From Uranotaenia lowii (lineage: Eukaryota > Arthropoda > Insecta > Diptera > Culicidae), in NCBI RefSeq assembly GCF_029784155.1, contig NC_073693.1:338040023-338104022 (forward strand): a stretch of 64,000 nucleotides of DNA, read 5' to 3'. Shown here one piece after another: positions 24,428 through 35,722 of the stretch (within the stretch, counting starts at the first letter, position 1; every line of letters starts with the position of its first letter). Both the position numbers and the translations under genes were made by a program. The notes beneath the pieces are model-generated. The model saw only the letters and a list, made by a program, of their open reading frames with translations, did not search any database and was not told the DNA's origin.

Positions 24428-26399
24428 TGAAGCATTGGATGCGTACATGAGTTAACAAACATATGGATTTTTTTTATCTTAACACACATCTGATTATATT
24501 ACTGATTGATTTCTGTACGTATCCACGCGGGACAAATTTGGGCACCTGGAAACTCTGGCGATTGGGATTCTAAATTTTCATCGTAAGAACCGAGTAATAT
24601 CGGGGCAAATCACAGATTACAAGAATTTTCAAAATTGTAGGGTAGATACTCTAGATTTCGACAGGAGCTAGTTTTCGACAAATTTTTAATGAAAGGCTTA
24701 TCTTTCTATTTGGTGGCTCAAGCTATCTATGTTCATATTTTTCTATTTTTGTTCTCCAAGTTTAGTATACGTTGAATATTAAAATTCTTATAAATAAGTT
24801 GTTTAATAGTAGTAAATCAATAATTGAAAAATAACATTCTAAATCACCTGTGAAATTCAATGCTATCGACCAAATAAGAATGATTTTTAATCAAGAAAAA
24901 ACTCCCCTTTTATTAGATTGAAAGCGACATAAAAGGAATCATTGGATAGATAAGGTTCTGAAATCAATCTTTGGGGTAATTTATTTCATATTTTTGCTAT
25001 AATTTTAAGAAATTTCAACTGTTTTTTTAACTGTCGAAAACTAGTGCTGAAAATTCACCTAATAATCTATTTTTCGACACCCATCTGTATGTTTATACTG
25101 TTTCCATGGTGTAAAAAACGCCGTGAAGTAGACAAGCAATCCAATATGCAAAAATTCATGTTCCTGTGCTACCAAAGGAGGTGAAAATGTTCTTGTCGAA
25201 AACTAAAACTTTTTGTGTCGAAAACTAAAATTCAATGTCGAAAACTGGATCATCGAAAGGTTTTAGTAAAAGGATAATAAAAACTTTCGATCAATAAAAA
25301 AGGTAATGAATGAAGAAAAAAGTCTGATTCATAGAACCAATCATATTTTAGATGAAAAACTTAAGTCAATTAATATATTGACATGGTTTTTCTGACAAAA
25401 CAAGCAAAAACTGTCGAAATCTAGGTATTTTACCCTAATTGTAATTGTGATTTTTCCAAAAAATTAAATTGTGAAAATTCGAAAAAAAAATGCAAGAGAA
25501 AAGGAGAAAAACAAACATATGAAATTATTGTTTACCGAGACACATCATTGGAGTTCAAATTTTATCATACAATTCAGCACAAGTTCAAAAAATTTCTATT
25601 TGACGCAAATATCATTAAATCAATATTAGTTTTCAGTTTAGATTTAGCTAAGATTGTGAAAAAAATCCGGGCTGTTTTCTTTGATATCCGGGCAACCAAC
25701 CCGAACCGGGCCTTCCTCAGGTTTTGTTTGAAAATACGGGCACACTCGTTTAAAATCGAGCAATCGTGAATGCTTATGATAATACGCTTAATCTACTCTT
25801 TAACAAATTCAAGGATATTTGCCATCGGTGAAAGTAAACTGAATTTATAAGATTAAATTTTTCAATTAGTTTCTACTCTTGCAAACTCAATTGAAATATA
25901 AGATTTTAGGTTAAGACTACATTTTGAAATTTGAATCATAAATTAGAATTTTAAACAAAAATCTTTGTAAAACAGACTCCATTCGATTTCAGCATTCAGA
26001 TCGTACTGTAATGCATAGTTAACTGATTTGTTCACCAATACGAAATTCAACACAAAATGTTCGTTATAATTTATTTCATTATTAATATCGTGTGAATGTT
26101 TTCTTATATGTATCAAAATAAATCGAAACTTAAAAAAAAAAAATAAAAATTAAAGAAAAAACTAAAATTTAACTTTTTTATATTTTCAGCTGAATTGGAA
26201 TAAGTTCCGAATAAATTTTCAAATTAAGAATTATGAATAAACAATCAAAATCAAACTCCTGCGAATTTAATTCCTTAACTATATTCTCTCATTAATAATT
26301 TTATCTTGGTTGTTAAAATGAACTACTAGCTGAGTTTGAATCTCAATTTTAATACAGAAACTTAATTTTGCTATTTTTGGGATCGGCTGAATTTTTAAA
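24428..26399. other. AT-rich intronic DNA with a small CCGGGCAACC remnant
   Basis: No gene was recognised. Around 25660-25745 there is ATCCGGGCAACCAACCCG followed by TACGGGCACACTCG. This resembles the right part of the element at 51149-51592, so it is probably a fragment of the same MITE family. Confidence 0.4.
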
Positions 26400-26560
26400 A
26401 AGCGATATACACCATCTTATCCGATTTGGGTCCTAAAGACTGAATAAGCGTGAACAACTTATTACCAGCCAATTCCTAGATGGGAATTGAACCCATGCGA
26501 TCTATGGACCTGCGATTATCGTCTCACCACGCAAAACCACTCGGCCACTCAGACGCACAA
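26400..26560 (-). mobile_element. tRNA-derived SINE head (Ser/Leu-like)
   Basis: On the minus strand there is an A-box-like TGGCCGAGTGG near 26549 and a B-box GGTTCAATTCC near 26489. A good T-arm is visible (ATGGG, loop TTCAATT, CCCAT). The acceptor-stem halves do not pair (GTGCGTC against CTAGGAA), so it is not a functional tRNA gene. An AT-rich body follows towards 26400. The left limit is approximate. Confidence 0.55.
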
Positions 26561-27249
26561 ATTTAATTTTTTTTTCTGGGGGAAATTTCTGCTAGCAGAA
26601 CGGTTTTTATGTAGCGTATTCAACTGATTCTAAATAGCAGACCAGGGTTCCGAATGAATAAAACAAATCCAAAGTACCTACCAAAAAGCTTAAGCTGGTA
26701 TGAACCATTCTTTAAGAAACGAATCTCAGCCTCAATTTATTCTTTTTTTTTCCGATGTTCAAGTTTAAAAGAGATTTGATTAATTTGGATGCCCTGAATC
26801 CCTGTTTGTATTTTTCTATCTGCTTAAGTTTTGAAAATTAGTGACACTCTATGAACAAATTTTTGCCTTTTTTAACAAATCTTTAAATTATTAAAAACTA
26901 TCAAAATGACGATTTTGATTAAACTATCAGTTTTTCCATAACCAAGGCTTAATGTTGACTCCTGCGTAAATAAAGTTATTTTTTTTTTTACTTTTTCCCA
27001 TTCTATAAAATTCGGGAATTTTAACGAATTTAACCAAATTTAATTAAAAAAATTTCTTGAAGCAGAAATCAATTCGTTTTGCAGGCTTCAATTCATTTGT
27101 TAAATGGATGTGTCAGTTGAACTGAATTTGACTGTTTTAGATCATTCATCATCATCGTCTACAAATATTAATCTTTAATTGAATGAAGCAATTCATTAGT
27201 TAGCATTGGTTGATTTAGTTTAAAACTGACTCATTTCTAAACTTACAAA

Positions 27250-28110
27250 CTTCATATCAGCAAAACTAGAGGTGTAAGTCAAGATCTGACAAAAGAATCG
27301 AGTTCAGGAGCCAAAACCTACCAAAACTATCATTGAAATTTAAACAACAAAATGCTGTTCCCTAGAGTTCAATTAAATCTTATAAATAAGTTTTTGTAAT
27401 AATATGACGTGTTATTTAAAAAAAACCTTCTTATATGTTTAAAACAAACTATCTTCGTATTTTGTTTTAACTTTCAAATAAATCTATTAAAACCCATAGT
27501 TGATTTTTGTTTCTCAATTCTGATTCATTGTGTTCACATCATATTCTGGGAAACCTTTAAATCTTAATTTTGGATATTAAAATACAAAGTTTCTTGCTTT
27601 TGCCCTTTCCAGGACCCAATCTTTCAAATGATGGCGGCACAATTTTCATAGCTTGAAATTTTTAACTATTAAATCAAAATGAAAGAAAATTCATATAAGT
27701 TTCAATGAGATCCTCAAAATGAACTTTTCAGATTTTAATTTCGATAACTGGAAGAATTTTTATAAAAAAGTGATTTATTTTTATCAAACTATTTCTAACT
27801 TTGATTACTGGCATAAAAAAACTGTTTTTTTCTTTTTATCGTATTAAATTTAATCATTAACTATTATTTTGAATAAATTCTCTTAAGTTCAAATGGAAAT
27901 TGATTCCTCAATCGAGAATTTACATTTCAAACCGCCGTTGAATTTTTTTTTTTAAATTTGAGATGTTACGGCAAAAAATTTCAATCAACCTTTCAATTGA
28001 AAATTAATAAAATAAATGTAATTAAGATGGTCGATAATGAACAATTACTATCACTTTGCTAAACAACATGAAATCATGGTTAATTTTTCACTTGGTTTGT
28101 TTTTTTTTAA
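27250..28110 (+). repeat. Diverged dispersed repeat, partner at 57015-57990
   Basis: Colinear similarity to 57015-57990 in the same orientation, with shared blocks such as AAAACCTACCAAA, AAAATGCTGTTCC (there AAAATGCCGTTGCC), TTCCAGGACCCAAT, TCATTAACTATT and TTGAATAAATTCTC. It is probably an old transposon or duplicated intronic repeat; no coding remnant identifies it. Confidence 0.45.
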
Positions 28111-28239
28111 GAATTCGGATTTTATTTCTTGTGATTTTTTGGTGTTTTTATATTTTAAGTTTTCTATTTTGTGCACTGATGCCTCTGATGTGTCCAAAGT
28201 TTTGAATTCTGGTTTTATTCAAAATGTTAATTACGATAC

Positions 28240-28409
28240 GCCGCAACCCGTAGCGTAGAGCACAGCCTTCAAGTTTTTAAGCCAATGGTCATGAGATCGA
28301 TTCCTGATCATGGCATACGTAGTACACATTATGGGTAGCTGGTTTCAGCATTTGTCAAAATCTAGCCGTCATATTTTTGACAGATGTACGCTTAGAGTTT
28401 AGTAAAAGA
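28240..28409 (+). mobile_element. Diverged copy of the SINE at 31104-31312
   Basis: Shares the order GTAGCGTAGAG, CCTTCAAG, GGTCATGAGATCGATTCCTG, ATGGCATACGTAGTACAC and AGATGTACGCTTAGA with the complete SINE. The A and B boxes are degraded and the 3' tail is missing. Confidence 0.55.
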
Positions 28410-28818
28410 AATCTCTTTGAGAAAACATCAAATTTCATTGTGATCCTGTATGTGTTTTTGATCAATTTCTGGTGGTTTGGAAGTATTGATTTCCAATTTG
28501 TAAACAAGACTGCACCAAATTTATTTTAATGAAAATTTCTTGTTCAGAATATGGAACTTCGTTTTGAATAATTAATTAATGGCTTACCGGAAAGTAGAAA
28601 TGATTTGACTCCTTCATTCTGATTTATTTAGAATTTAATCAGTAAAATTTATTATTTTTGAGTTCTTTTGGTTCTCATAAGTAAAACTAAGGTTTTAGAA
28701 ATCAATTCCCTTATTTTGTGTGTACTTTGAGTATTGTTATTAAATTTAACTACATTTAGATTTCAAACACCACACTCATGGACGGGTTCTTCTTGCGGGT
28801 CTGCTTTCAATATAGAAC

Positions 28819-29220
28819 CAAGGTTGCCCAAGTCACAAAACAAAATCTTTTATTACACATCATTTCGAGCAAATTTTCATCACCGAATCTGTATCACCGA
28901 ACACAGAATTTCGGGAATATTCACAGATTCCACAGATTGTTTTTTTTATTTTGGAATATTTCCAAAATTATAATTTTTCATGACGATATGAGTTTAAGAC
29001 TCAAGCTTTGAATTGGATAAATATATTTTAAATTGTAACATAAATTGTATTTATTTCAATGGAAAAACAAAAAAACCTAAACTGTCATGATTGTTCAATG
29101 AAATCAAGGAAAAAACCATTGCAGAATTTTCGAGAAAAATCACAGATGTTCAGAATTCTATTAAATCACAAAAAATTCAGAATACTTTTCGCAAAAGCAC
29201 AGGTTTTTTCGGCAACCTTC
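28819..29220. mobile_element. MITE with CAAGGTTGCC termini and 8-bp duplication
   Basis: The ends are CAAGGTTGCC and GGCAACCTTC. The flanks TATAGAAC (28811-28818) and TATAGAAT (29221-29228) match at 7 of 8 positions, as expected for an hAT-type 8-bp duplication. It is related to 1671-2049. No coding capacity. Confidence 0.6.
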
Positions 29221-29228
29221 TATAGAAT

Positions 29229-30548
29229 GTGCTGGAGAATGCTGACAAATATAGCTTTATACTTTGATTATTGATTATTTTTATTTTCAGTTTTCTTGAA
29301 TATATCTGGGATTGCTCATGCATTCAATAAAGAATTCGAGATCACTCAAACCTGGCCAGGATATGCAGATATTATTAGACACTTAATGGATTTAACCCGG
29401 GTTTATTAACATAATTTGCATTACCAAATAAAAAACTAAAATTATTCTTTGGAAAGTTTTAATTTTTGTGTCCAAAAACGAATTAATTGGAGTTAATTGA
29501 AAAATGAAACCAATATTTTGAACGTTACTTAAGTGATTTGATGAACAATTTGAATTTCAGATAACTGTCTTTAGATTTTTTTTTCAGATTTGCCCTATTT
29601 TTCCAAACTTTTTCAAAATTCTTCTTAAATTGCCAGGTCGTGCGGATACGTGTGATAGAAAGTGTGGTACGCTTAGGGTTATTATCAGTCTTTTCAAAAA
29701 CTTTTTTTAAGACATCTAGTTCAAATACGACCTTCATCGAAATCAATATCAGATAACAATTCAAATGTTTTGGAACTTTTTTCGACATGTATTGTCTCAG
29801 ATTTCACTGAAATTTATTCTCGTATTAATAAACACCATAGAAGCGGAAAGAAGTCTTACAGTAAGTCGTAGCAATTTAAAAATTATCTGATCCTTCAATG
29901 AAGCACGATGGAATAAAATTCAACCCTTGAAATCTTAGATAAATGAGAATACTATATAGAAGAAAGCCTAACATACTCGATTTCGATTCAATTTCCGTTC
30001 AGAAAGCTTGAAGTTTGTCATATTTTTCCGAAATCCAACATTGTCGTCTCCTTAAAATGGTTGATTGAAGTGAACGACTCGAAGCTCGAGTGCCCTCAGG
30101 TGATTAAATTTCACAGAATCGTTGGTGCTCAGAAAACTTTATGAAAACATGCAATTATCCTTAATCGAGTTGAATTATGGCGCGCGATTATAGTCCAAAA
30201 AAGACTGCAGCAGGTGTTGCTGCCCATGACATAGTCGACAAAATGAATGCACTGCTAGATTTCATCATACACCATTACCTAGGTGGGTAGGTACGATAAT
30301 AACCGCTTATCCGCGCCGCGCACTCATTTTTCACCCATCCTTCCATTCATCCATCCATTCATCTCTTTATCGTCACCTGCGATGGGTCGAAACAAAGAAT
30401 GATAAATGCTACCATAATGACCAACCAACGAACCCAACAACCGGGCTGTCCATAGAATAATGGTGGTCCGGCTGATCGTCATCATCAGCAGCAGAAGCTA
30501 GACGCCCAAGAGGACGACGACGACGACCGACGTTGCTTGATTACCTAC
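29229..30548. other. Intronic DNA next to the TM3 exon
   Basis: Mostly AT-rich without features. 30200-30548 is less AT-rich and contains short simple repeats (CATCCATTCATC near 30345, GACGACGACGAC near 30515). It is the 5' part of the giant intron, just after the donor at 30548. Confidence 0.5.
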
Positions 30549-30715
30549 CTGTAGTGGGCCAAGGCTCGGCCCATGCTGGGTTCCGGATTCGGGTTCAGAT
30601 TAGTGTTGGACCGGAACAGAACGAGCGCATGGTGGCAACAGCAGCAGAGCCAACACATTGAGGCCAACTTCATGAACAGCAGCGCCAACGATAGGGACAG
30701 GCATAGTTCGGTGTC
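30549..30715 (-). CDS. Receptor exon: TM3 and ICL2
   Basis: A 167-base minus-strand exon: acceptor CCGCAG, donor GTAGGT. Read in phase 0 it gives 55 codons plus AG, starting DTELCLSLSLALLFMKLAS and continuing with a Trp- and Cys-rich helix end (WLCCCCHH), then a loop (SNTNLNPNPEPSMG) and RALAHY. The hydrophobic helix is assigned to TM3, with the early Cys as the likely partner of the loop CW pair. The AG overhang plus T from the exon at 8911-9048 makes Ser and joins directly to the TM4 helix, giving correct helix order. Other open frames here end inside the exon or lack splice sites. The exon upstream was not identified. Confidence 0.7.
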
Positions 30716-31092
30716 CTGCGGAAGAACGAGAAAGAGAAGTGGTTGAGTACAATAGAGAAGTAGAACAAAAAGAAAACATCCTATGTCTGGGGCAGAGAAA
30801 TCTCGGCTCTGAGGTACCTAACCATGGGTCAGCACACAGAAGTAAAGATTTGTATCTCAAGCCTAAAATATTCATATCATATTTGCAGATTGGTTAGGGT
30901 TGCCGTCTTGAGTCTGCTATGTGTTTCAATGCAAATATTTTAGAAATGTAATTTAGTTCCGCTACTTTCGGTACTAGGTATAGGTACCGATAACACTTGT
31001 TTACAGAATTTTATAAACTTAGTAAGCAAAAAATCACTTTTATTGTAAAATATAATGAAACTTTGAAAAAATATTAAAAGTATGTGTACCGT
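30716..31092. other. Upstream intron sequence of the receptor gene
   Basis: Follows the acceptor of the TM3 exon on the minus strand. No exon, RNA or repeat was recognised. Confidence 0.4.
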
Positions 31093-31103
31093 AATCCGGG
31101 GTA

Positions 31104-31312
31104 GCCAGCGGCTTCGGCGTAGTGGTTAGAGTTCAAGTCATCTACGCCAAAGTTCATGAGATCGAATCCCGGTCATGGCATACATAGTACACTTTCTGTG
31201 GTCTGGTGGTTTTAGCATTTGTGAGATGCTGGCCATCATTACTTCGAAAGATGTGCGCTTAGAAAGAGACGAACCAGCCCAAGGCTGAAAGTCTCTATAA
31301 TAAGAAAAAAAA
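31104..31312 (+). mobile_element. Complete tRNA-derived SINE with 11-bp target duplication
   Basis: The A-box-like region GGCGTAGTGGTTAGAG is followed by the B-box-like GAGATCGAATCCCGG about 40 bases later. The body contains ATGGCATACATAGTACAC and GATGTGCGCTTAGA. The 3' end, CTGAAAGTCTCTATAATAAG, is followed by an A-rich tail. The target duplication AATCCGGGGTA occurs at 31093-31103 and 31313-31323. RNA polymerase III promoter boxes, A tail and duplication together support LINE-mediated insertion. Related pieces lie at 28240-28409 and 45198-45249. Confidence 0.85.
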
Positions 31313-32071
31313 AATCCGGGGTAATATTGATAACTTTTTCAATATTTTTCGATTATTTTTTCTGTAAGGGGGAATGTGGCATGTGTCATATTTTTAAAAC
31401 CAGTACTGGACTCCAATGAATGTAAAACATGTTGCAGAAATTTATTAGATAACTTTAAATTTGATTGAAAATTGATTTCGTCTCTGTTTAGAATTTGATG
31501 CTTTGGGGTCACATTGATCAGTCTCTATTTTGACGGTTTTAACGAGTTTTCTTGATCATAAAGGATTCACCTTTATGATATTTTCAAATACTAGTTTATC
31601 AATTTTACCTTGCTTTTAAACGTTTTCTATAAAAAACATATATATTCGAAAGAAGTACAATGATGCTGCATGCATTTAGGGGAAAAAATTATAACAATTG
31701 CTAAATAGTTTGAGCCTCAAAATAAAAATGAAATTTTACCTCCAAACAATCCCCTAGGCCCTTCTGCTATTTCAATTTTCATTTTTTCTTCAAAGTTAAC
31801 CATTTGATAGGATTCCTATCTATTTGTTCGATACGGGCTTATTTTAGCCAAACATATATTAAGAAAAAAAGTTGATCTTTAACATTCAACAACCCGTTTG
31901 CTTCTAAATGCTTTTCGCTATCATCAGGAGAGCTGTTTGTTTGTGAGCCTTGGAAAAAATAGGTATTTGAGGATTTTGAAACTTCATTTTTACTTACAGA
32001 AAAAAATTAAATACAAACCAAATTTTACCTATTTGATTCTCAATTAATTGGCTTTCAAACGTAGAAAACAG

Positions 32072-32617
32072 CCCAGCAAACATGAAATCGCATTAAAAAT
32101 GATAACTCAAGTCATTAAAAACGTTACTGCGAATCGTAATTCCACCTAACGCAAGTAAAATGTCGTAAAAATCGTTACTCGAAGTCGTATTGAATGGTTT
32201 AAATCGGATATGATAAAAAGTCCGCCATGTTTGCAGATTTTGAAGACGATTTCGTTCCTTTTTTTCTCCCGCGTGGGTCTAAAGAGAGAACAGCAGTGCA
32301 ACCAGAATGCTAATAATCAGATGGTGTATTTGCAAGAATTGCCCAATGACAGAGGCAGCAAATACTGTCGCTGGCAACAGTTCGCATGGTTTGAGAGAAA
32401 AAACTTGTGCTCTCTTGCATTCTTTCAGTATGTATGAATATGGTGTCGAAACCGTATACTCTTATCGCTTTTGACAGAAGTTGAAAATTTGTATGTATAT
32501 CGCCTCCACTTTGGTAGGTAAATGCTGTTTTTTCGTGTTTCATACGATCATTCTATAATGTATATGAAACGTATAACAAAGTTGTTGAGAAATATACCTA
32601 CAAAAATGTTTGTTGGG
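32072..32617. mobile_element. MITE with CCCARCAAACAT termini
   Basis: The left end is CCCAGCAAACATG; the right end, reverse-complemented, is CCCAACAAACATTTTTG. The 546-base interior has no transposase. The target duplication is unresolved. Confidence 0.5.
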
Positions 32618-32700
32618 AGTTTTTTTTAAATTCATACTATAGACTTAGTTATTGATGATAATGTGCACAAATTTATTGTTGGCCAAAGTTACCCCGTTTT

Positions 32701-35113
32701 TCTGTACTTATTTTGATATTCTTTTATACAATTTACACATCCCTTCATTAAACAATCTGCGAATCTCTAATTTGATCTGCGAAAAAATATTCAAGATATC
32801 TAAAATTCTTTTCCTGAGCTTCTTTATATTAGCGCTAGGTTCACAAACAAATTTTAATGATTCGTATTTTGCAACTACAAGTTTAAAAAAAAAAACAAAT
32901 ATTTGAGAAAAGTGTTTGTTAATAATTGTCATCAATTCAAAACTGATTATAAAACTCTGATATTTCTAAAATTTTATGAAGTTTCAAAAAATATTGTATT
33001 TTTATTATTATTTTTAATTGTGGTTTCGATTATTTGATTTCTTAAATAAAATTATCGAAATAGTATACTGAAATATGAAGCTGTTGGAGTTGGAACTTTA
33101 TCTTCATTGATTTTCTCTTGAATATCGAGCTTTTCGTACACGGTTTTGAATTTTATTTCAACTGAAACAAAAAATGAGTAACAAATTTGCAACAAATGAT
33201 TTATAAAAAAAGTGAAGAGTCGTATTTTTTATTTGGACCATATTTTAATTTTTTGTATAATTTTGAAATATTCTAGATTTTGAAATATAAAAGTTTATAT
33301 TTGAAATCAAATGCTGGATTTCTACTTAATGTTTTAATCATAATTGTGTGGATGAGCTAGAAGCATTTTCTGCGATATAATTGTTATGAATTTTGGATTC
33401 CAGCCGTGGTAGTCAATTATCACAAAAAAAAAATCTTCCAAATGTAAAACTAGAGCGATGGCCTTGTTGCCGAGAATATAGTCGACTGACGAAAGCATAG
33501 TTTGTATCCATAGAGAAAGGCACATTTTTGCGTCCTGAACTCAATTTTTTATCAGATTTTGTCTATCACTTCTTGATTTAGTGTAATGGCATTTAAAAGT
33601 TTTAAAGTTAATAAGTTGATAGGGAAGAATGCCACAAAGTGGTTAATTCCCGGAAACCATACAGATTTCGCCTGAATAATCTTGTTTCCGAGAAACAACA
33701 AGGCTTTGAAAAATTAGATTTTAAATTATAAGAAAATTGAATAGATATCATTGTGACTATTTCTGACATCACAAGGAAAGTTTTTTTTTCAGTATAGTGT
33801 TTGATACTGACGATCTCATTCATTCTGTAGTCTATAGTCTGCAAAATTGTGGCTAAAAATGATAACAAAGTTCCTGTTACGGAGAAAAATAACAAAATAC
33901 ATACTTCTCTTACTTTTACCCAGAAATTAAATGTATTCAAGGCCTTAAGAAAAATTGATAGTTAACTTTACTTTCTAATTTTTATTAATACTTCACACTT
34001 TTGATAAGAAAGTGCGCAAATGTTTTAATGATTTTTTACCTATTATCAAAAGGCTCACAGGAAACTAGAGTTGATAGAAAAAAAATACACATTTGTATTC
34101 AGCACCCCCAAATAAGTCAAAATCAGTTTTCAAATTTATGAATGGTTATTCTGAGTTCTGAAGATGAATTTCAAAACATATCGCTAAAACCCTGACTCCT
34201 TCACATTAAAATAGCATTTATAAACACTCAGGGTAGTAGGAAGAACTACCTCATGCCGGGGGTTTTGGTGACTGGTTTTTTCTAGACTATTTTAGCTCCA
34301 AAAATGTGTGAATGAAAAATTTGAAAAACAATATAGTTAAGTACTATGTGATTATTCATTTTCAAGAATTTTTACATATAAGTTTTTTTTAAATAAAATT
34401 TCAACTTTCGAAAACACGTCCCAAAAACTTGGAAATGGTAAGCAAAATTTGTAAATGAAGTCCTTTGTAACAAAAAATGGAACTTTCTTTTATCAGTGGT
34501 TACAAGCTTGGAATTTGCTCAAGGGTCTAGTAGATTGAGCTAATTTGATTTGAGCATAGAATAAGTTGTTTTTGTTCAAGTAGTTGTATGCTTTTAAATT
34601 CTGTAAAAAAATGTAAAAAATATTCTACGGTCAAATCAAATAAGTTAAATATACCCAACTCTTGAACAAATTCAAAGATTTAAACCATGATAATAAAAAT
34701 TAAATTTTCGAAAAGTCGAAGTAAGAGATTAAAATTTTTTGGTTCAATCTAAATCTCTCAAACTCAACAAACTCAATCCTAAGTCAAGATTTTAGTTTGT
34801 AAGTTGGCTCTTTAAAAATTGCAATAAACTTAATGTTGTACAGTACACCAAAAAATATGGTATTTCCTGTAATTTTTTTTCGTGAATTTGAGATACATGT
34901 TTTTTTTTATCAATAGATATTTTTCATTGAAAACCAATTTCATAATTAATTTCCGATGTAAAATTTTTAAAAATTCATCAAACAAAACATGCAAACTAAA
35001 CTTACATTATTTTTTTTATTCGTGATTATCAGATGAATTTTGTATACAAATTGACTTTGATTGAAAATTTGAAATTTAGACAAAATTTAAAGTTTGAGGG
35101 CTGTGCGATTTAA
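32701..35113. other. AT-rich DNA, no gene recognised
   Basis: About 2.4 kb without coding exons or RNA genes. Around 34230-34300 a less AT-rich patch (CTCAGGGTAGTAGGAAG) could be the edge of another MITE, but no partner terminus was found. Confidence 0.4.
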
Positions 35114-35350
35114 ACACATTAAGGATCGCAAAGAAATCTTAGCCCGAAATTTTGGCATTTTTTTTCTCAAAAGCCACTGGACCAAATTCTACAAATTAAG
35201 TGTCTTTGAGTTATCAAAACTGTTGTTTACAATTTTGTTGAATGAAGTTCCAATTTAAAATGTATCACATTTGAGTTATGCTTCCCAACAAAGAGCACAC
35301 GCGTCATGCGAAAAATAAAACGATATATCTCAAAGTTGGTCCGCAATGTG
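35114..35350. mobile_element. TTAA-flanked MITE, 237 bp
   Basis: TTAA lies at 35110-35113 and 35351-35354. Termini ACACATTAAGGATCGCA and, reverse-complemented, CACATTGCGGACCAAC are imperfect inverted repeats. No coding capacity. TTAA flanks suggest mobilisation by a piggyBac-type transposase. Confidence 0.5.
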
Positions 35351-35722
35351 TTAATTCCTCAACGAAATAGTAATCTAAATCTGAATTTGGGGTATAAATT
35401 TTGAATAAGAATTCTGAAACTGAATTTAATTCTTGTATTTTGAATCTGTTTTAGAATTTCAAAACGATTTCTGAATCTTAATTTTAAATCACAATTTAAA
35501 ATATGAGCCAAGAAGTAAAATTTGATTCAGAGCCCTCAATCATAAATCAATTTAAATTCTGATGTTTTGGATTCCAATTTGACTTAATTCATTCAATCTG
35601 TCATGTGAATCTTAATTAGATTCATCATTTGGGAAAAAAACATTTTATTTTTTTTTTGTACGTTTTATTTAACGAGGGATTAACATTCCGTTTTCACCCT
35701 CAGGAAATTTGATTTTTACAAA

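Larger units (their letters stand above)
9049..30548 (-). other. Giant receptor intron between TM3 and TM4 exons
   Basis: About 21.5 kb separates the donor of the TM3 exon (GTAGGT at 30548) from the acceptor of the TM4 exon (TTTCAG at 9049). The intron holds the largest nonamer array, two foldback/MITE-type elements, a TTAA element with a nested copia-like LTR element, SINEs and other MITEs. No host exon was recognised inside. The array would be transcribed as (UUUUUGUCA)n in the pre-mRNA. The exons are joined by phase and motif order; no transcript data were available. Confidence 0.65.
31089..32700. mobile_element. Possible larger inverted-terminal element hosting a SINE and a MITE
   Basis: The left end reads ACCGTAATCCGGGGTAATAT, split by the SINE. 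Near 32690 the complement of ACGGGGTAACTTTGG appears. These could be the two diverged termini of one element of about 0.9 kb before insertions. The match is short and no target duplication was found, so this is tentative. Confidence 0.25.

Noticed and set aside
26474..26559. Functional tRNA-Ser/Leu gene on the minus strand
   Set aside because: A and B boxes and a T-arm are present, but the acceptor stem does not pair and an AT-rich SINE body follows.
30600..30875. 91-codon minus frame overlapping the TM3 exon
   Set aside because: It ends inside the exon and is in a different frame from the phase-consistent TM3 translation.
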